A DNA stretch of 64,000 nucleotides from Phenylobacterium sp. (GTDB lineage: Bacteria > Pseudomonadota > Alphaproteobacteria > Caulobacterales > Caulobacteraceae). Shown here piece by piece: positions 34,049-43,109 of this stretch. The stretch covers positions 124,001-188,000 of the forward strand of contig NZ_JAHBYD010000002.1 of the NCBI RefSeq assembly GCF_019636135.1, read 5' to 3'. Numbering within the stretch: position 1 is the stretch's first letter; the number at the start of each line of letters is the position of its first letter. The position numbers and the translations under genes are program-made. The notes under the pieces are model-generated. The model saw only the letters and a program-made list of their open reading frames with translations. It made no database searches and was not told the origin of the DNA.

Positions 34049-35548
34049 ATGGCCCTCGTCCCGGCGCTCGATCTCCGCCCCACCATGACCGCGTCCAACG
34101 ACGTCGCGATCGCGCACGCCCCTTCGAATCTGGAGGCTGAACAGGCCCTGCTGGGCGCCCTGCTGTTCGACAACGCCGCGTTCGAGCGCCTGGGCGACCA
34201 TCTGCAGGACCGCCACTTCTACGAGCCGTTCCACCAGCGCCTGTTCGCCGCCGTGGAGGGCGCGATCCGCAAGGGCGCCCTCGCCGACCCGATCCTGCTG
34301 GCCGAGCAGTTCTCGTCCGACCCGGCGTTCCAGGAACTGGGCGGCGTCCGCTACCTGGCCGACCTCGTCGACCGCGCGCCGCCGGCGGCCAACGCGCCGG
34401 ACTACGCCCGCACGGTCTATGACCTTGCCCTGCGCCGCGACCTGATCCGCATCGGCGGCGACATCTCCACCACCGCCCAGCGCGGCGACGCCGAACTGGA
34501 CGCGCGCGACCAGATCGAGGCGGCGGAGCAGCAGCTCTATCAGCTCGCCGAGACCGGCGGCGTCTCGTCGGGCTTCGTGAACTTCTCCGACGCCCTGCAG
34601 GGCGCGCTCGCCATGGCGGCCGAGGCCCACAGCCGCGACGGCGGCCTCGCCGGCCTCTCGACCGGCCTGATCGACCTCGACCAGAAGATCGGCGGCATGC
34701 ACCCATCGGACCTCATGATCCTCGCCGCCAGACCCTCGATGGGCAAGACGTCGCTGGCCTGCAACATCGCGTTCGACGTGGCCAAGAACTACGCCTGGGA
34801 GCCGCAGCCCGACGGGTCGAGGAAGACCGTGTCGGGCGGCGTGGTGGCGTTCTTCTCGCTGGAAATGTCGTCCGAGCAGCTCGCGATGCGCCTGCTCGCG
34901 GAAGTCTCGGGCGTGTCGGGCGACCGGCTGCGCAAGGGCGAGATCGATGCGATGGAGTTCGGCCGCATCCGCGACGCCGCGCTCGAGATCCAGGAAGCGC
35001 CGCTCTACATCGACGCCACCGGCGGCATCACGCTGGCCAAGCTGACCGCCCGGGCGCGGCGGCTCAAGCGCATGGTGGGCCTCGATCTCATCGTCGTGGA
35101 CTACCTCCAGCTCGTCACCACCGGCGCGGGCGGCCCGGACAACCGGGTGCAGGAGGTCTCGATGATCACCCAGGGCCTCAAGGCCCTGGCCAAGGAACTC
35201 GCCGTCCCGGTGCTGGCGCTCTCGCAGCTCAGCCGCCAGGTCGAGAGCCGCGAGGACAAGAAGCCCCAGCTCTCCGACCTGCGCGAATCCGGCTCGATCG
35301 AACAGGACGCCGACATGGTGATGTTCGTCTACCGCGAGGAGTATTACCTCTCCCGCCTGGAGCCGCGCGAAGGCACCGAGGAGCACTTCCGCTGGCAGGA
35401 GCAGATGGACCAGGTGAAGGGCCTCGCCGAGGTCATCATCGGCAAGCAGCGCCACGGCCCCATCGGCAACGTGAAGCTCTCCTTCCACTCCGACACCACC
35501 AAGTTCGGCAATCTGGCCCGTGACTCAAGCCGCTATGACCCGCACTAA
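34049..35548 (+). CDS. dnaB: Replicative DNA helicase
   Basis: The 499-aa hexameric helicase unwinds DNA at the fork. The N-terminal primase-binding domain begins APSNLEAEQALLGALLFDN. The RecA-like C-domain has Walker A (ARPSMGKTSLACNIAFD), VAFFSLEMSSEQLAMRLL, Walker B (LDLIVVDYLQL) and LSQLSRQVESREDKKPQLSD. No strong ribosome-binding site precedes 34049; ATG 34085 is an alternative that would shorten the N-terminus by 12 residues. It lies 6 bp upstream of alr. Confidence 0.97.
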   Translation: MALVPALDLRPTMTASNDVAIAHAPSNLEAEQALLGALLFDNAAFERLGDHLQDRHFYEPFHQRLFAAVEGAIRKGALADPILLAEQFSSDPAFQELGGVRYLADLVDRAPPAANAPDYARTVYDLALRRDLIRIGGDISTTAQRGDAELDARDQIEAAEQQLYQLAETGGVSSGFVNFSDALQGALAMAAEAHSRDGGLAGLSTGLIDLDQKIGGMHPSDLMILAARPSMGKTSLACNIAFDVAKNYAWEPQPDGSRKTVSGGVVAFFSLEMSSEQLAMRLLAEVSGVSGDRLRKGEIDAMEFGRIRDAALEIQEAPLYIDATGGITLAKLTARARRLKRMVGLDLIVVDYLQLVTTGAGGPDNRVQEVSMITQGLKALAKELAVPVLALSQLSRQVESREDKKPQLSDLRESGSIEQDADMVMFVYREEYYLSRLEPREGTEEHFRWQEQMDQVKGLAEVIIGKQRHGPIGNVKLSFHSDTTKFGNLARDSSRYDPH

Positions 35549-35554
35549 GCGGGC

Positions 35555-36604
35555 ATGAGCCTGACGGACCGCGCGCGCCTCACGATCGACCTCGACGCCC
35601 TCGCGCACAATCGCGCCGTCCTGGCCGCAGAGGCCGCGGGCGCGGAGGTGGCGGCGGTGGTGAAGTCCGACGGCTACGGCCTCGGCGCCGGCGCGATCGC
35701 GAAGCGCCTGTACGCGGAGGGCACGCGCAGCTTCTTCGTCGCGCGGATCGCCGAGGGCGAGGCCCTGCGCGCCGACCTGGGCGACCGCGACGCGGCCGTC
35801 TACGTCCTCGACGGGCTGCTGGACGGCACGGCGGACCGGCTGGCGAGCGCGGGGCTCACGCCGGTGATCGCGACCGCGGCGCAGGCTGAGGCGGCGCGCA
35901 GCTTCGGTCGGCCCATCGCCTTGCAGGTCGACACGGGCATGAACCGCCAAGGCCTCACCCTCGATAAGGCGCGCGCCGTCGCCAGCGGGCTCGAGGTCAG
36001 CCTGGTCATGAGCCATCTCGGCTCGGCCACCGATCCGGCTGAGCCACGCAACCCGGAGCAGCTCGCGCGTTTCCGGGAAGTCCGCGGGCTCTTTCCCCAC
36101 GCGCGGGCCAGTCTGGCGGCCTCCGCCGGCGCGTTCCTCGGCCCCGACTATCGCTACGACATGGTGCGCGCGGGCATCAGCCTCTTCGGCGGGGGCCCCG
36201 GGGAGCGGCCGGACCCGCGATTGAAGGCGGTGGCCACCCTCACCGCCCCGATCCTCGACATCCGGCGACTGGCGACCGGCGACCGCGTGGGCTACGGCTC
36301 CAGCTTCACCGCGCCCGGTCCCATGCGCGTCGCCGTGGTCGCGGCCGGCTATTCCGACGGCATGATCCGCGCGGCCATGGGCCGGGGCTGCGCCTGGGCG
36401 GCCGGCGCGCGGCGCGTGTTGCTGGCGGTCAACATGGACATCCTGGTGATCGCCCTGCCCGACGGCGGCGCGGTCGGCGATCCGGTCGAGCTGCTGGGTC
36501 CCAACGCGCTGCTGGACGACCTCGCCAACGCCGCCGGCACCGTGGCGCACGAGGTGCTCGTGCGCCTCTCGTCCCGCGCCGAGCGGGTCTATCTCGGCGC
36601 GTAG
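35555..36604 (+). CDS. alr: Alanine racemase
   Basis: The 349-aa PLP enzyme interconverts L- and D-alanine for peptidoglycan. The PLP lysine is K37 in AAVVKSDGYGLGAGAIAKRL, and the second catalytic base is the tyrosine of DRVGYGSSFTA. The segments VDTGMNRQGL and SLAASAGAFLG are conserved. It is six bases after dnaB, so co-transcribed. The last 16 bp overlap convergently with a Yip1-family gene. Length is near the family average. Confidence 0.94.
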   Translation: MSLTDRARLTIDLDALAHNRAVLAAEAAGAEVAAVVKSDGYGLGAGAIAKRLYAEGTRSFFVARIAEGEALRADLGDRDAAVYVLDGLLDGTADRLASAGLTPVIATAAQAEAARSFGRPIALQVDTGMNRQGLTLDKARAVASGLEVSLVMSHLGSATDPAEPRNPEQLARFREVRGLFPHARASLAASAGAFLGPDYRYDMVRAGISLFGGGPGERPDPRLKAVATLTAPILDIRRLATGDRVGYGSSFTAPGPMRVAVVAAGYSDGMIRAAMGRGCAWAAGARRVLLAVNMDILVIALPDGGAVGDPVELLGPNALLDDLANAAGTVAHEVLVRLSSRAERVYLGA

Positions 36605-37209
36605 GAGGCCGAGAGCGGCCCGCCGAGCTCGGCGGCCATGCTGGCCAGCGTCGCCCGGCCCGCCGCCAGAAGCAGGATGGCGATCAGCACGGCGGCGAAG
36701 GCGGTGAGCCGCTGGTCGTCGGCGACCCGCATCAGCTTCGGCAGACCCAGCCAGATCGCATAGCCGCTGTAGAGGCCGGCCAGGATGCCCACCGGAATGC
36801 TCAGGCTGGGGTAGATCCCGGCGACGCCGGCGACCCAGCTCGCCGTGGCTCCGTAGGCGATCAGGTTCATCGCGGCGGCCCCGTCCCGCCGGCCGCCGAA
36901 CGCCGGCGCGGCCAGATCGACGAACAGGGCCGCCAGCCAGACCGACGCGAGCGTCGCGACGTAACCCACCGCGGCGCCCAGCAGCAGGCCCGGCACGCTC
37001 ATCCGCACGCCCACGTTGGCGATGTTGAAGCCGAAGGCGAGCGCGCCCGCGACGCCGCAGACGGCCGCGACCGCCGCCAGGGGCGCCACGTAGCCGCGCA
37101 TCAGGGCGCCCGGCGCCGTCAGGTCCCCGGCGATTCGGTCCCACGTGCGGCCGGGCGCGAACAGCATGCCCAGGGCGCGCGAAAAGAACTCCGCCGCGCG
37201 TGGCGCCAT
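36589..37209 (-). CDS. Yip1 family membrane protein
   Basis: The 206-aa polytopic protein has about five membrane helices and the start FFSRALGMLFAPGRTWDRIAG. It shares this layout with the next upstream gene: both have a TWD(R/V)I motif followed by an RGY(V/I)xPLAA helix and an LxxAxVYSLYxLYxGLPKLM-like segment (here GLYSGYAIWLGLPKLMRV). The two are tandem paralogs on the same strand, and this is the one without the soluble C-terminal domain. The role of bacterial Yip1-domain proteins is not established. Confidence 0.8.
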   Translation of the reverse strand: MAPRAAEFFSRALGMLFAPGRTWDRIAGDLTAPGALMRGYVAPLAAVAAVCGVAGALAFGFNIANVGVRMSVPGLLLGAAVGYVATLASVWLAALFVDLAAPAFGGRRDGAAAMNLIAYGATASWVAGVAGIYPSLSIPVGILAGLYSGYAIWLGLPKLMRVADDQRLTAFAAVLIAILLLAAGRATLASMAAELGGPLSASYAPR

Positions 37210-37274
37210 CCCAGCCCTCCAACACCGGTCCGCATCCTGCGTAGCACAACGCGCGAGAGGCGCTATGCGGGCCG

Positions 37275-38480
37275 CTACCTGGCCTTGGCCTGGGCCTCCA
37301 GCCGCGGCAGGCCCACGGCGTCCACCGCGTCCTTCAGCTCGTCCATGCTCGCGCCGTCGCCCTTGGCCTCGACCATGAAGCGCTCGCCGACGAGGACCCC
37401 GTACTCGCCGTGCTTCGACGCCCGGTCATAGCTCTCGTGGGTCATGCGACCGCCGACGTTCCCGTACTTCTCGTAGCCGGTGGCGCTCTCCTTCGACGAC
37501 TTCATCTTGAAGGCGCCCATCATGCCGGCGATGGCGCCCGCGCCGCCGATGTCGGTGATCTGCACGCGGATCGCCGAGTCGCCCTTCTCGTAGCGCGCCT
37601 CGACCTGCGAGCCTTGAATCCCGGCCGCCTCGCTCGACGAAGCGCTGACCTCGCCGCGCGTGTAGCCGCCGAGCGACGCCGGCAGGTAGCCCTTCAGCGC
37701 GTCGGTGTCGGTGGCCGTCACGGTCTTGCCGGCTTCGATCTGCCGCGCCGCCGCCTCGGCCTGCTTCTGCAACTCGCCGACGTCGAGCTCGCCCTGCCCC
37801 GGGATCGTCACCTTGCCGCTGACCTGCGGCGGCCCGGCCAGCCGCATGGTCGCCATGGAGACCGCCGAATAGGCCATCGAGACGATCAGGCCGAGAACGA
37901 AGGTCACGACCAGCACCGTGACGAAGTAGCCGACGGTGCGCTCAGGGGCGTTCTTCATCAGCTTCGGCAGGCCCTGGTAGAGCGTGTAGAGGCTGTAGAC
38001 GAAGGCGGCGATCAGGATCAGGCCGACCAGGAAGCCCACGACGCCCCAGCCCGCCACGAGGCTCAGCACGCCCGCGACATACGACGCCGTCGGGAAGTAG
38101 GCGGCGAGCTTCATCGCCTGGATGCGGTTCTTCTCGGCCCCGAAGTTCGGCGCGAGGCCCTCGATCACCAGCGCCATGACGTAGACGAACAGCAGGCCGA
38201 GGCCAAAACTCACGGCCGCGCCGCCGACGGCCCAGACCGGGTTGGGCCTGGCGACGATGCCGAAGCCGCCGAAGCCGGCCCGCACCCCGAAGACCAGTTG
38301 GCCGATCAGGCCGGCGATAGCCGGGATCGCCGCCAGCGGCAGGATGTATCCGCGATAGAGACCGCCGATCGTCGCCGGCTCGCCGTCGATCACGTCCCAC
38401 GTCGCGCCGGGCTGCGTGAGGATCGCCCGGACGCGGGCGACGAGCCCCGCACCGGCCGACCCGGGTTCCACCATGCTCAT
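37275..38480 (-). CDS. Yip1 family membrane protein with C-terminal soluble domain
   Basis: The 401-aa protein has an N-terminal Yip1 membrane domain of five helices (about residues 10-205; TWDVIDGEPATIGGLYRGYI, FVYSLYTLYQGLPKLMKNAP). A helical linker rich in Gln/Ala follows (GELDVGELQKQAEAAARQIE), then an alpha/beta soluble domain (about 255-395; DALKGYLPASLGGYTRGEVS, EARYEKGDSAIRVQITDIGG). The soluble part resembles yip1-associated or DUF-type domains found fused this way, but I cannot name a function. It is a tandem paralog of the downstream gene and divergent from radA. Confidence 0.82.
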   Translation of the reverse strand: MSMVEPGSAGAGLVARVRAILTQPGATWDVIDGEPATIGGLYRGYILPLAAIPAIAGLIGQLVFGVRAGFGGFGIVARPNPVWAVGGAAVSFGLGLLFVYVMALVIEGLAPNFGAEKNRIQAMKLAAYFPTASYVAGVLSLVAGWGVVGFLVGLILIAAFVYSLYTLYQGLPKLMKNAPERTVGYFVTVLVVTFVLGLIVSMAYSAVSMATMRLAGPPQVSGKVTIPGQGELDVGELQKQAEAAARQIEAGKTVTATDTDALKGYLPASLGGYTRGEVSASSSEAAGIQGSQVEARYEKGDSAIRVQITDIGGAGAIAGMMGAFKMKSSKESATGYEKYGNVGGRMTHESYDRASKHGEYGVLVGERFMVEAKGDGASMDELKDAVDAVGLPRLEAQAKAR

Positions 38481-38606
38481 GAACCGACACTCCCTCGAAC
38501 AATCCCGCGCAAAGACCCTAGACCTCTCGTCGCAGGCGGCAACCCGGGCGTGGGACCGGGAACGCCGGCTCGGCTAGACTCGACCGCATTCGAATCAGGA
38601 GGACCC

Positions 38607-39977
38607 ATGGCCCGCGACGGCGCCGTCTACGCCTGCCAGTCCTGCGGCGCCGTGCAGACGCGCTGGACGGGCCAGTGCCCGGCCTGCGGCGCGTGGAACA
38701 CCCTGGTCGAGGAGCTGACCAGCCGCCCGCCCGGCGCGCTGAAGCTGACCAAGCCGACGCGGAAGGCCGGGCTGGCGTTCGAGGGGCTCGACGCCGAGAC
38801 GCCCGCGCCGCCCAGGATCATCACCGGCGTCGACGAATGGGACCGGGTGTGCGGCGGCGGCGTGGTGCCCGGCTCGGCGATCCTGGTCGGCGGCGACCCC
38901 GGCGTGGGCAAGTCGACGCTGCTGCTGCAAGTGGCGGCCAGCGCGGCGCGGCGCGGCGCGCGCTGCGCCTACATCTCGGGCGAGGAGGCGATCGAGCAGG
39001 TGCGCAGCCGCGCCCACCGCATGGGCCTCGCCGACGCGCCGGTGAAGCTGGCCGCCGAGACCGCCCTGCGCGCCATCGTCGACGGGCTGAAGGCCGAGCC
39101 GTTCGACCTGGTGGTGGTCGATTCCATCCAGACGATGTGGAGCGACGCGCACGAGGCCGGGCCGGGCTCGGTCACCCAGGTGCGCGCCGCCGCCGGCGAG
39201 CTGGTGCGGCTGGCCAAGAAGCGCGGGCTGGCGGTGATCCTCGTCGGCCACGTCACCAAGGAGGGCGCCATCGCCGGACCGCGGGTGGTCGAGCACATGG
39301 TCGACGCCGTCTTCGCCTTCGAGGGCGAGCGCGGCTATCCGTTCCGCATCCTGCGCGGCGCCAAGAACCGCTTCGGCGCCACCGACGAGATCGGCGTCTT
39401 CGAAATGGGCGACGCCGGCCTCGCCGAGGTGAAGAACCCCTCGGCGCTGTTCCTCGACACCTCGGGCGAACGGGCGGCGGGCGCGGCCGTGTTCGCCGGA
39501 ATCGAGGGCTCGCGGCCGGTGCTGGTGGAGATCCAGGCGCTGGTGGCGCCGTCGGCCTACGGCACGCCACGCCGCGCCGTCGTCGGCTGGGACTCCGGGC
39601 GGCTGGCGATGATCCTGGCGGTGCTGGAGGCGCGTTGCGGTCTCTCCTTCGGCGATCGGGACGTCTACCTGAACGTGGCGGGGGGCCTGCGCATCTCAGA
39701 GCCCGCGGCCGACCTGGCCGCCGCCGCCGCGCTGGCCTCCTCGGCCTTCGACGTGGCCCTGCCGCAGGACTGCGTGGTGTTCGGCGAGATCAGCCTCTCG
39801 GGCGAGGTCAGGCCCGTCAGCCGCATGGACTCGCGGCTCAAGGAGGCCGCCAAGCTCGGCTTCCGCCGCGCGTTCGCCCCGGCGGACCCGGAGAGTTCGG
39901 CCCTTCAGGTGACGGGCGCGAGCCGCCTCGCCGACGCCATACAGCGCATCCACGATGGGGCATGGGACAAGCCGTGA
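38607..39977 (+). CDS. radA: DNA repair protein RadA
   Basis: The 456-aa RecA-like ATPase/helicase promotes branch migration in recombination. The zinc finger is C10-x2-C13 and C24-x2-C27. The ATPase core has Walker A (GGDPGVGKSTLLLQVA), a Walker B (FDLVVVDSIQTMW), the RadA-specific KNRFG (GAKNRFGATDEIGVF), and a C-terminal Lon-protease-like domain (VFGEISLSGEVRPVSRMDSR). AGGAGG precedes the ATG. The stop overlaps the cvpA GTG start. Confidence 0.97.
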   Translation: MARDGAVYACQSCGAVQTRWTGQCPACGAWNTLVEELTSRPPGALKLTKPTRKAGLAFEGLDAETPAPPRIITGVDEWDRVCGGGVVPGSAILVGGDPGVGKSTLLLQVAASAARRGARCAYISGEEAIEQVRSRAHRMGLADAPVKLAAETALRAIVDGLKAEPFDLVVVDSIQTMWSDAHEAGPGSVTQVRAAAGELVRLAKKRGLAVILVGHVTKEGAIAGPRVVEHMVDAVFAFEGERGYPFRILRGAKNRFGATDEIGVFEMGDAGLAEVKNPSALFLDTSGERAAGAAVFAGIEGSRPVLVEIQALVAPSAYGTPRRAVVGWDSGRLAMILAVLEARCGLSFGDRDVYLNVAGGLRISEPAADLAAAAALASSAFDVALPQDCVVFGEISLSGEVRPVSRMDSRLKEAAKLGFRRAFAPADPESSALQVTGASRLADAIQRIHDGAWDKP

Positions 39978-40570
39978 CCCAGTTCGACTTCCTTGTCCTG
40001 GTGCTACTCGGCGTCTCGGCCGCCGTCGGCTTCTCGCGCGGCGCGGTGCGCGAGGTGTTCGCCCTGACGGCGCTCGTCGTCGCGGCGGGACTCGCGGTCT
40101 TCGGCCTGCCGGTGTTCGGGCCGATGGTGCGCAAGGCCGTGCAGCCGGACTGGCTCGGAACGATCGCGACGCTGGTGGTGGTGTTCGGCGTGGCCTTCGT
40201 GGCCCTGCGGCTGATCGGCGCGGGGCTGGCGCGCAGCGTCCAGAAGACCCAGATGCTCGGCTTCCTCGACCGTTCGCTCGGGCTGCTGATCGGCCTCGGC
40301 CGCGGCCTCATCGTCCTGGGCGCGCTCTTCCTGATGTTCAACGCCGCCACGCCGGAGGATCTGCGGCCCAAGTGGATCACCGGCGCCCGCACCTGGCCGC
40401 TGGCGACCAGCATGGGCCGGCTGCTCGACGACCTGGCGCCCAAGGGCCTGGACGTGGCCGGAAGACTGAAACCGGCGTTCGATCGCGCGGTCTCTGGTGA
40501 CAATCCGGCGACAGAGGGGTACGAGGCCCGCGAACCCGCCACCCCCGACCGCCCGGAGCGATCCCGATGA
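39974..40570 (+). CDS. cvpA: CvpA family membrane protein
   Basis: The 198-aa inner-membrane protein has four helices: FDFLVLVLLGVSAAVGFSRG, REVFALTALVVAAGLAVFG, IATLVVVFGVAFVALRLIGA and LLIGLGRGLIVLGALFLMF. It matches CvpA, encoded with purF in many bacteria and linked to colicin V production and envelope or purine functions. The GTG start at 39974 forms a GTGA overlap with radA; ATG 39962 is the alternative. Its stop overlaps purF (ATGA). Confidence 0.93.
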   Translation: MTQFDFLVLVLLGVSAAVGFSRGAVREVFALTALVVAAGLAVFGLPVFGPMVRKAVQPDWLGTIATLVVVFGVAFVALRLIGAGLARSVQKTQMLGFLDRSLGLLIGLGRGLIVLGALFLMFNAATPEDLRPKWITGARTWPLATSMGRLLDDLAPKGLDVAGRLKPAFDRAVSGDNPATEGYEAREPATPDRPERSR

Positions 40571-42060
40571 GCCATGCGCACGAGCATTGGTCCCCTCCGG
40601 CGCGCGATCCCGACGACGATTCCCTCCGGCTCGAATGCGGCGTGTTCGGCGTCTACGACACCGCCGAGGCGTCGGGGATCACCGCGCTCGGCCTGCACGC
40701 CCTCCAGCACCGCGGCCAGGAGGCCTGCGGCATCGCCAGCTTCGACGGCCAGCGGTTCCACACCGAGCGCCACATGGGCTACGTCGGCGACGCCTTCGGC
40801 GGCGGCGACCTCAGCAAGCGCCTGCCGGGCCGCCACGCGATCGGCCACACGCGCTACTCCACGGCCGGCGGCAGCTTCCTGCGCAATGTGCAGCCGATGT
40901 TCGCCGACCTGGAGGCCGGCGGCCTGGCCCTGGCCCACAACGGCAACCTGACCAACTTCCTGACGCTGCGCGAACAGCTCGTCTCGGAAGGCGCGATCTT
41001 CCAGTCGACCTCCGACTCCGAGGCGATCCTGCACCTCATCGCCCGCTCGCGGCGGCCCAAGTTCCTCGACCGCTTCACCGAGGCGCTGCAGCAGCTCGAA
41101 GGCGGCTACGCCCTGGTCGCCATGACCAACAAGAAGCTGATCGGCGTGCGCGACCCGCTGGGCATCCGCCCGCTGGTGCTGGGCGACCTGCACGGACGGG
41201 CCGTGTTCGCGTCCGAGACCTGCGCGCTCGACATGATCGGCGCGACCTTCGTGCGCGACATCGAGCACGGCGAGATGGTGGTGGCCGACGACAAGGGCCT
41301 GCGCAGTTTCCGCCCCTTCCCGGCCCAGCAGGCCCGCCCCTGCATCTTCGAATACGTCTACTTCGCCCGCCCAGACTCCGTGGTGAACGGCCGCTCGATC
41401 TACGAGGTCCGCAAGCGCATGGGCCGCCGGCTCGCGCAGGAGAGCCTCACCGGCATCGATATCGACGTCGTGGTGCCCGTGCCCGACTCCGGCGTCCCGG
41501 CCGCGCTCGGCTTCGCCCAGGAGGCGGACAAGCCCTTCGAGATGGGCATCATCCGCAACCACTACGTCGGCCGCACCTTCATCCAGCCCACCCAGGGCGA
41601 GCGGGAACTGGGCGTGCGCATGAAGCTCGCGCCGAACCGTTCGGTGCTGGCGGGCAAGAAGGTGCTGCTGGTCGACGACTCCATCGTCCGCGGCACCAAT
41701 TCGGTCCGCGTGGTGCGCATGGTCCGCGAGGCGGGCGCGGCGGAGGTCCACCTGCGCTCGGCGTCGCCGCCGATCATGTGGCCCGACTACTACGGCATCG
41801 ACATGCCCGACCGCGAGAAGCTGCTGGCGGCCAACCACACCGTCGAGGAGATCGCCAGGATCCTGGGCGTCGACTCCATGGGCTACCTCTCGGTGGAGGG
41901 CCTCTACTGGGCGATGGACGCGGTCCGCGACGACGCCCATCCGCAGTACACCGACCACTACTTCACCGGCGACTATCCGACCCGGCTCCTCGACAAGGAG
42001 ATCGCCGAGGGCCGCAACGAACTCGTCGAGCGCCAGCTCTCGTTCCTGGTCGACGCGTGA
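40567..42060 (+). CDS. purF: Amidophosphoribosyltransferase
   Basis: The 497-aa enzyme makes 5-phosphoribosylamine from PRPP and glutamine, the first committed step of purine synthesis. The N-terminal Ntn glutaminase nucleophile is C24 (LECGVFGVYDTAEASG), exposed after propeptide removal. The PRPP-binding loop is VLLVDDSIVRGTNSVRV, preceded by RNHYVGRTFIQPTQ. The stop overlaps a GTG of the next gene. Confidence 0.97.
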   Translation: MSHAHEHWSPPARDPDDDSLRLECGVFGVYDTAEASGITALGLHALQHRGQEACGIASFDGQRFHTERHMGYVGDAFGGGDLSKRLPGRHAIGHTRYSTAGGSFLRNVQPMFADLEAGGLALAHNGNLTNFLTLREQLVSEGAIFQSTSDSEAILHLIARSRRPKFLDRFTEALQQLEGGYALVAMTNKKLIGVRDPLGIRPLVLGDLHGRAVFASETCALDMIGATFVRDIEHGEMVVADDKGLRSFRPFPAQQARPCIFEYVYFARPDSVVNGRSIYEVRKRMGRRLAQESLTGIDIDVVVPVPDSGVPAALGFAQEADKPFEMGIIRNHYVGRTFIQPTQGERELGVRMKLAPNRSVLAGKKVLLVDDSIVRGTNSVRVVRMVREAGAAEVHLRSASPPIMWPDYYGIDMPDREKLLAANHTVEEIARILGVDSMGYLSVEGLYWAMDAVRDDAHPQYTDHYFTGDYPTRLLDKEIAEGRNELVERQLSFLVDA

Positions 42061-43097
42061 GCGTTCCTCCCCCCTCGGGGGAGGGGAACCGCGACGCGGC
42101 GGAGGGGGCGAAGCGAGGCTCATGGCTCGCCCGTCTCAAGCCCGACTGGTACCTGATCTTCATCCTGGCGGCGGCCGGGCTGGCCTCGGTGCTGCCGGCG
42201 CGCGGCGAGGCCGCCTTCGCCTTTGGATGGGCCAGCAAGATCCTGATCGGGATCGTCTTCTTCCTGCACGGCGCGCGGCTCTCGCGCGAGGCGGTGATCC
42301 GGGGGCTGACGCACTGGCGGCTGCACCTGACGATCCTGGCCGCGACGTTCCTGCTGTTCCCGGCGATCACCGTCGGCATGGCCGCCCTGCCCGCCTGGAT
42401 CACGCCGCCGGAGATCGCCGGCGGCCTGGTCCTGCTGGGCTGCCTGCCCTCCACCATCCAGAGCTCCATCGCCTTCGTCGGCATCGCCCGCGGCAACGTC
42501 GCGGCCGCGGTCGCCTCGGCCTCGGCGTCGAACATGATCGGCGTGTTCCTGACGCCGGCGCTGGCCAGCCTGCTGCTGCACGCCGAGGGCGCGATCAGCC
42601 CGGGCTCGTTCTGGGCGATCGTGCTGCAACTGTTCGCGCCCTTCGTGGCCGGCCAGATCGCGCGGCCCTGGATCGGCGCCTTCGTGCAGCGCCACAACAA
42701 GACGCTGGGCCTGCTCGACCGCGGCACCATCGTCCTGATCGTCTACGTCGCCTTCTCCGGCGCGGTCGTGGCGGGCGTCTGGAACAGGCTGAGCGCGCTC
42801 GACCTCGTGCGGCTCCTGGTCCTGTGCTGCGTGCTGCTGGCGGCGGTGCTGGCCATCACCGCCTTCGCCGCCCGCGCGCTCGGCTTCTCCAAGGAGGACG
42901 AGATCGCCATCGTCTTCTGCGGCTCGAAGAAGTCGCTGGCCAGCGGCGCGCCCATCGCCGCGGCCCTGCTGACGCCCGCGGCGGCCGGCATCGCGATGAT
43001 CCCGCTGATGATCTTCCACCAGATCCAGTTGATGGCCTGCGCGGCGATCGCCCAGCGCTACGCCCGGCGCGCTGACACCGCAGCCGAAAGCGTCTAG
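42057..43097 (+). CDS. Bile acid:sodium symporter family transporter
   Basis: The 346-aa protein has about ten membrane helices and the family motifs GIVFFLHGARLSREAVIRG, LLGCLPSTIQSSIAFVGIAR and SASASNMIGVFLTPALASLL, plus CGSKKSLASGAPIAAALL near the C-terminus. This is the YfeH/PF13593 branch of the bile-acid/arsenite symporter superfamily. The substrate is unknown. The GTG start at 42057 overlaps the purF stop (GTGA). The first 22 or so residues (VSVPPPSGEGNRDAAEGAKR) are encoded by a REP-like repeat, so the true start might be later at a rare codon. Confidence 0.85.
   Translation: MSVPPPSGEGNRDAAEGAKRGSWLARLKPDWYLIFILAAAGLASVLPARGEAAFAFGWASKILIGIVFFLHGARLSREAVIRGLTHWRLHLTILAATFLLFPAITVGMAALPAWITPPEIAGGLVLLGCLPSTIQSSIAFVGIARGNVAAAVASASASNMIGVFLTPALASLLLHAEGAISPGSFWAIVLQLFAPFVAGQIARPWIGAFVQRHNKTLGLLDRGTIVLIVYVAFSGAVVAGVWNRLSALDLVRLLVLCCVLLAAVLAITAFAARALGFSKEDEIAIVFCGSKKSLASGAPIAAALLTPAAAGIAMIPLMIFHQIQLMACAAIAQRYARRADTAAESV
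42066..42084. repeat. REP-like hairpin in the 5' coding end of the symporter gene
   Basis: CCTCCCCC and GGGGGAGG pair around CTC. The following GGGAACCGCGACGCGGCGG continues a sequence type that I recognise as a dispersed alphaproteobacterial repeat. No convincing in-frame start lies after it, so it appears to be translated as the N-terminus of the next protein. Confidence 0.65.
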
Positions 43098-43109
43098 AGA
43101 CGCCGCCTC

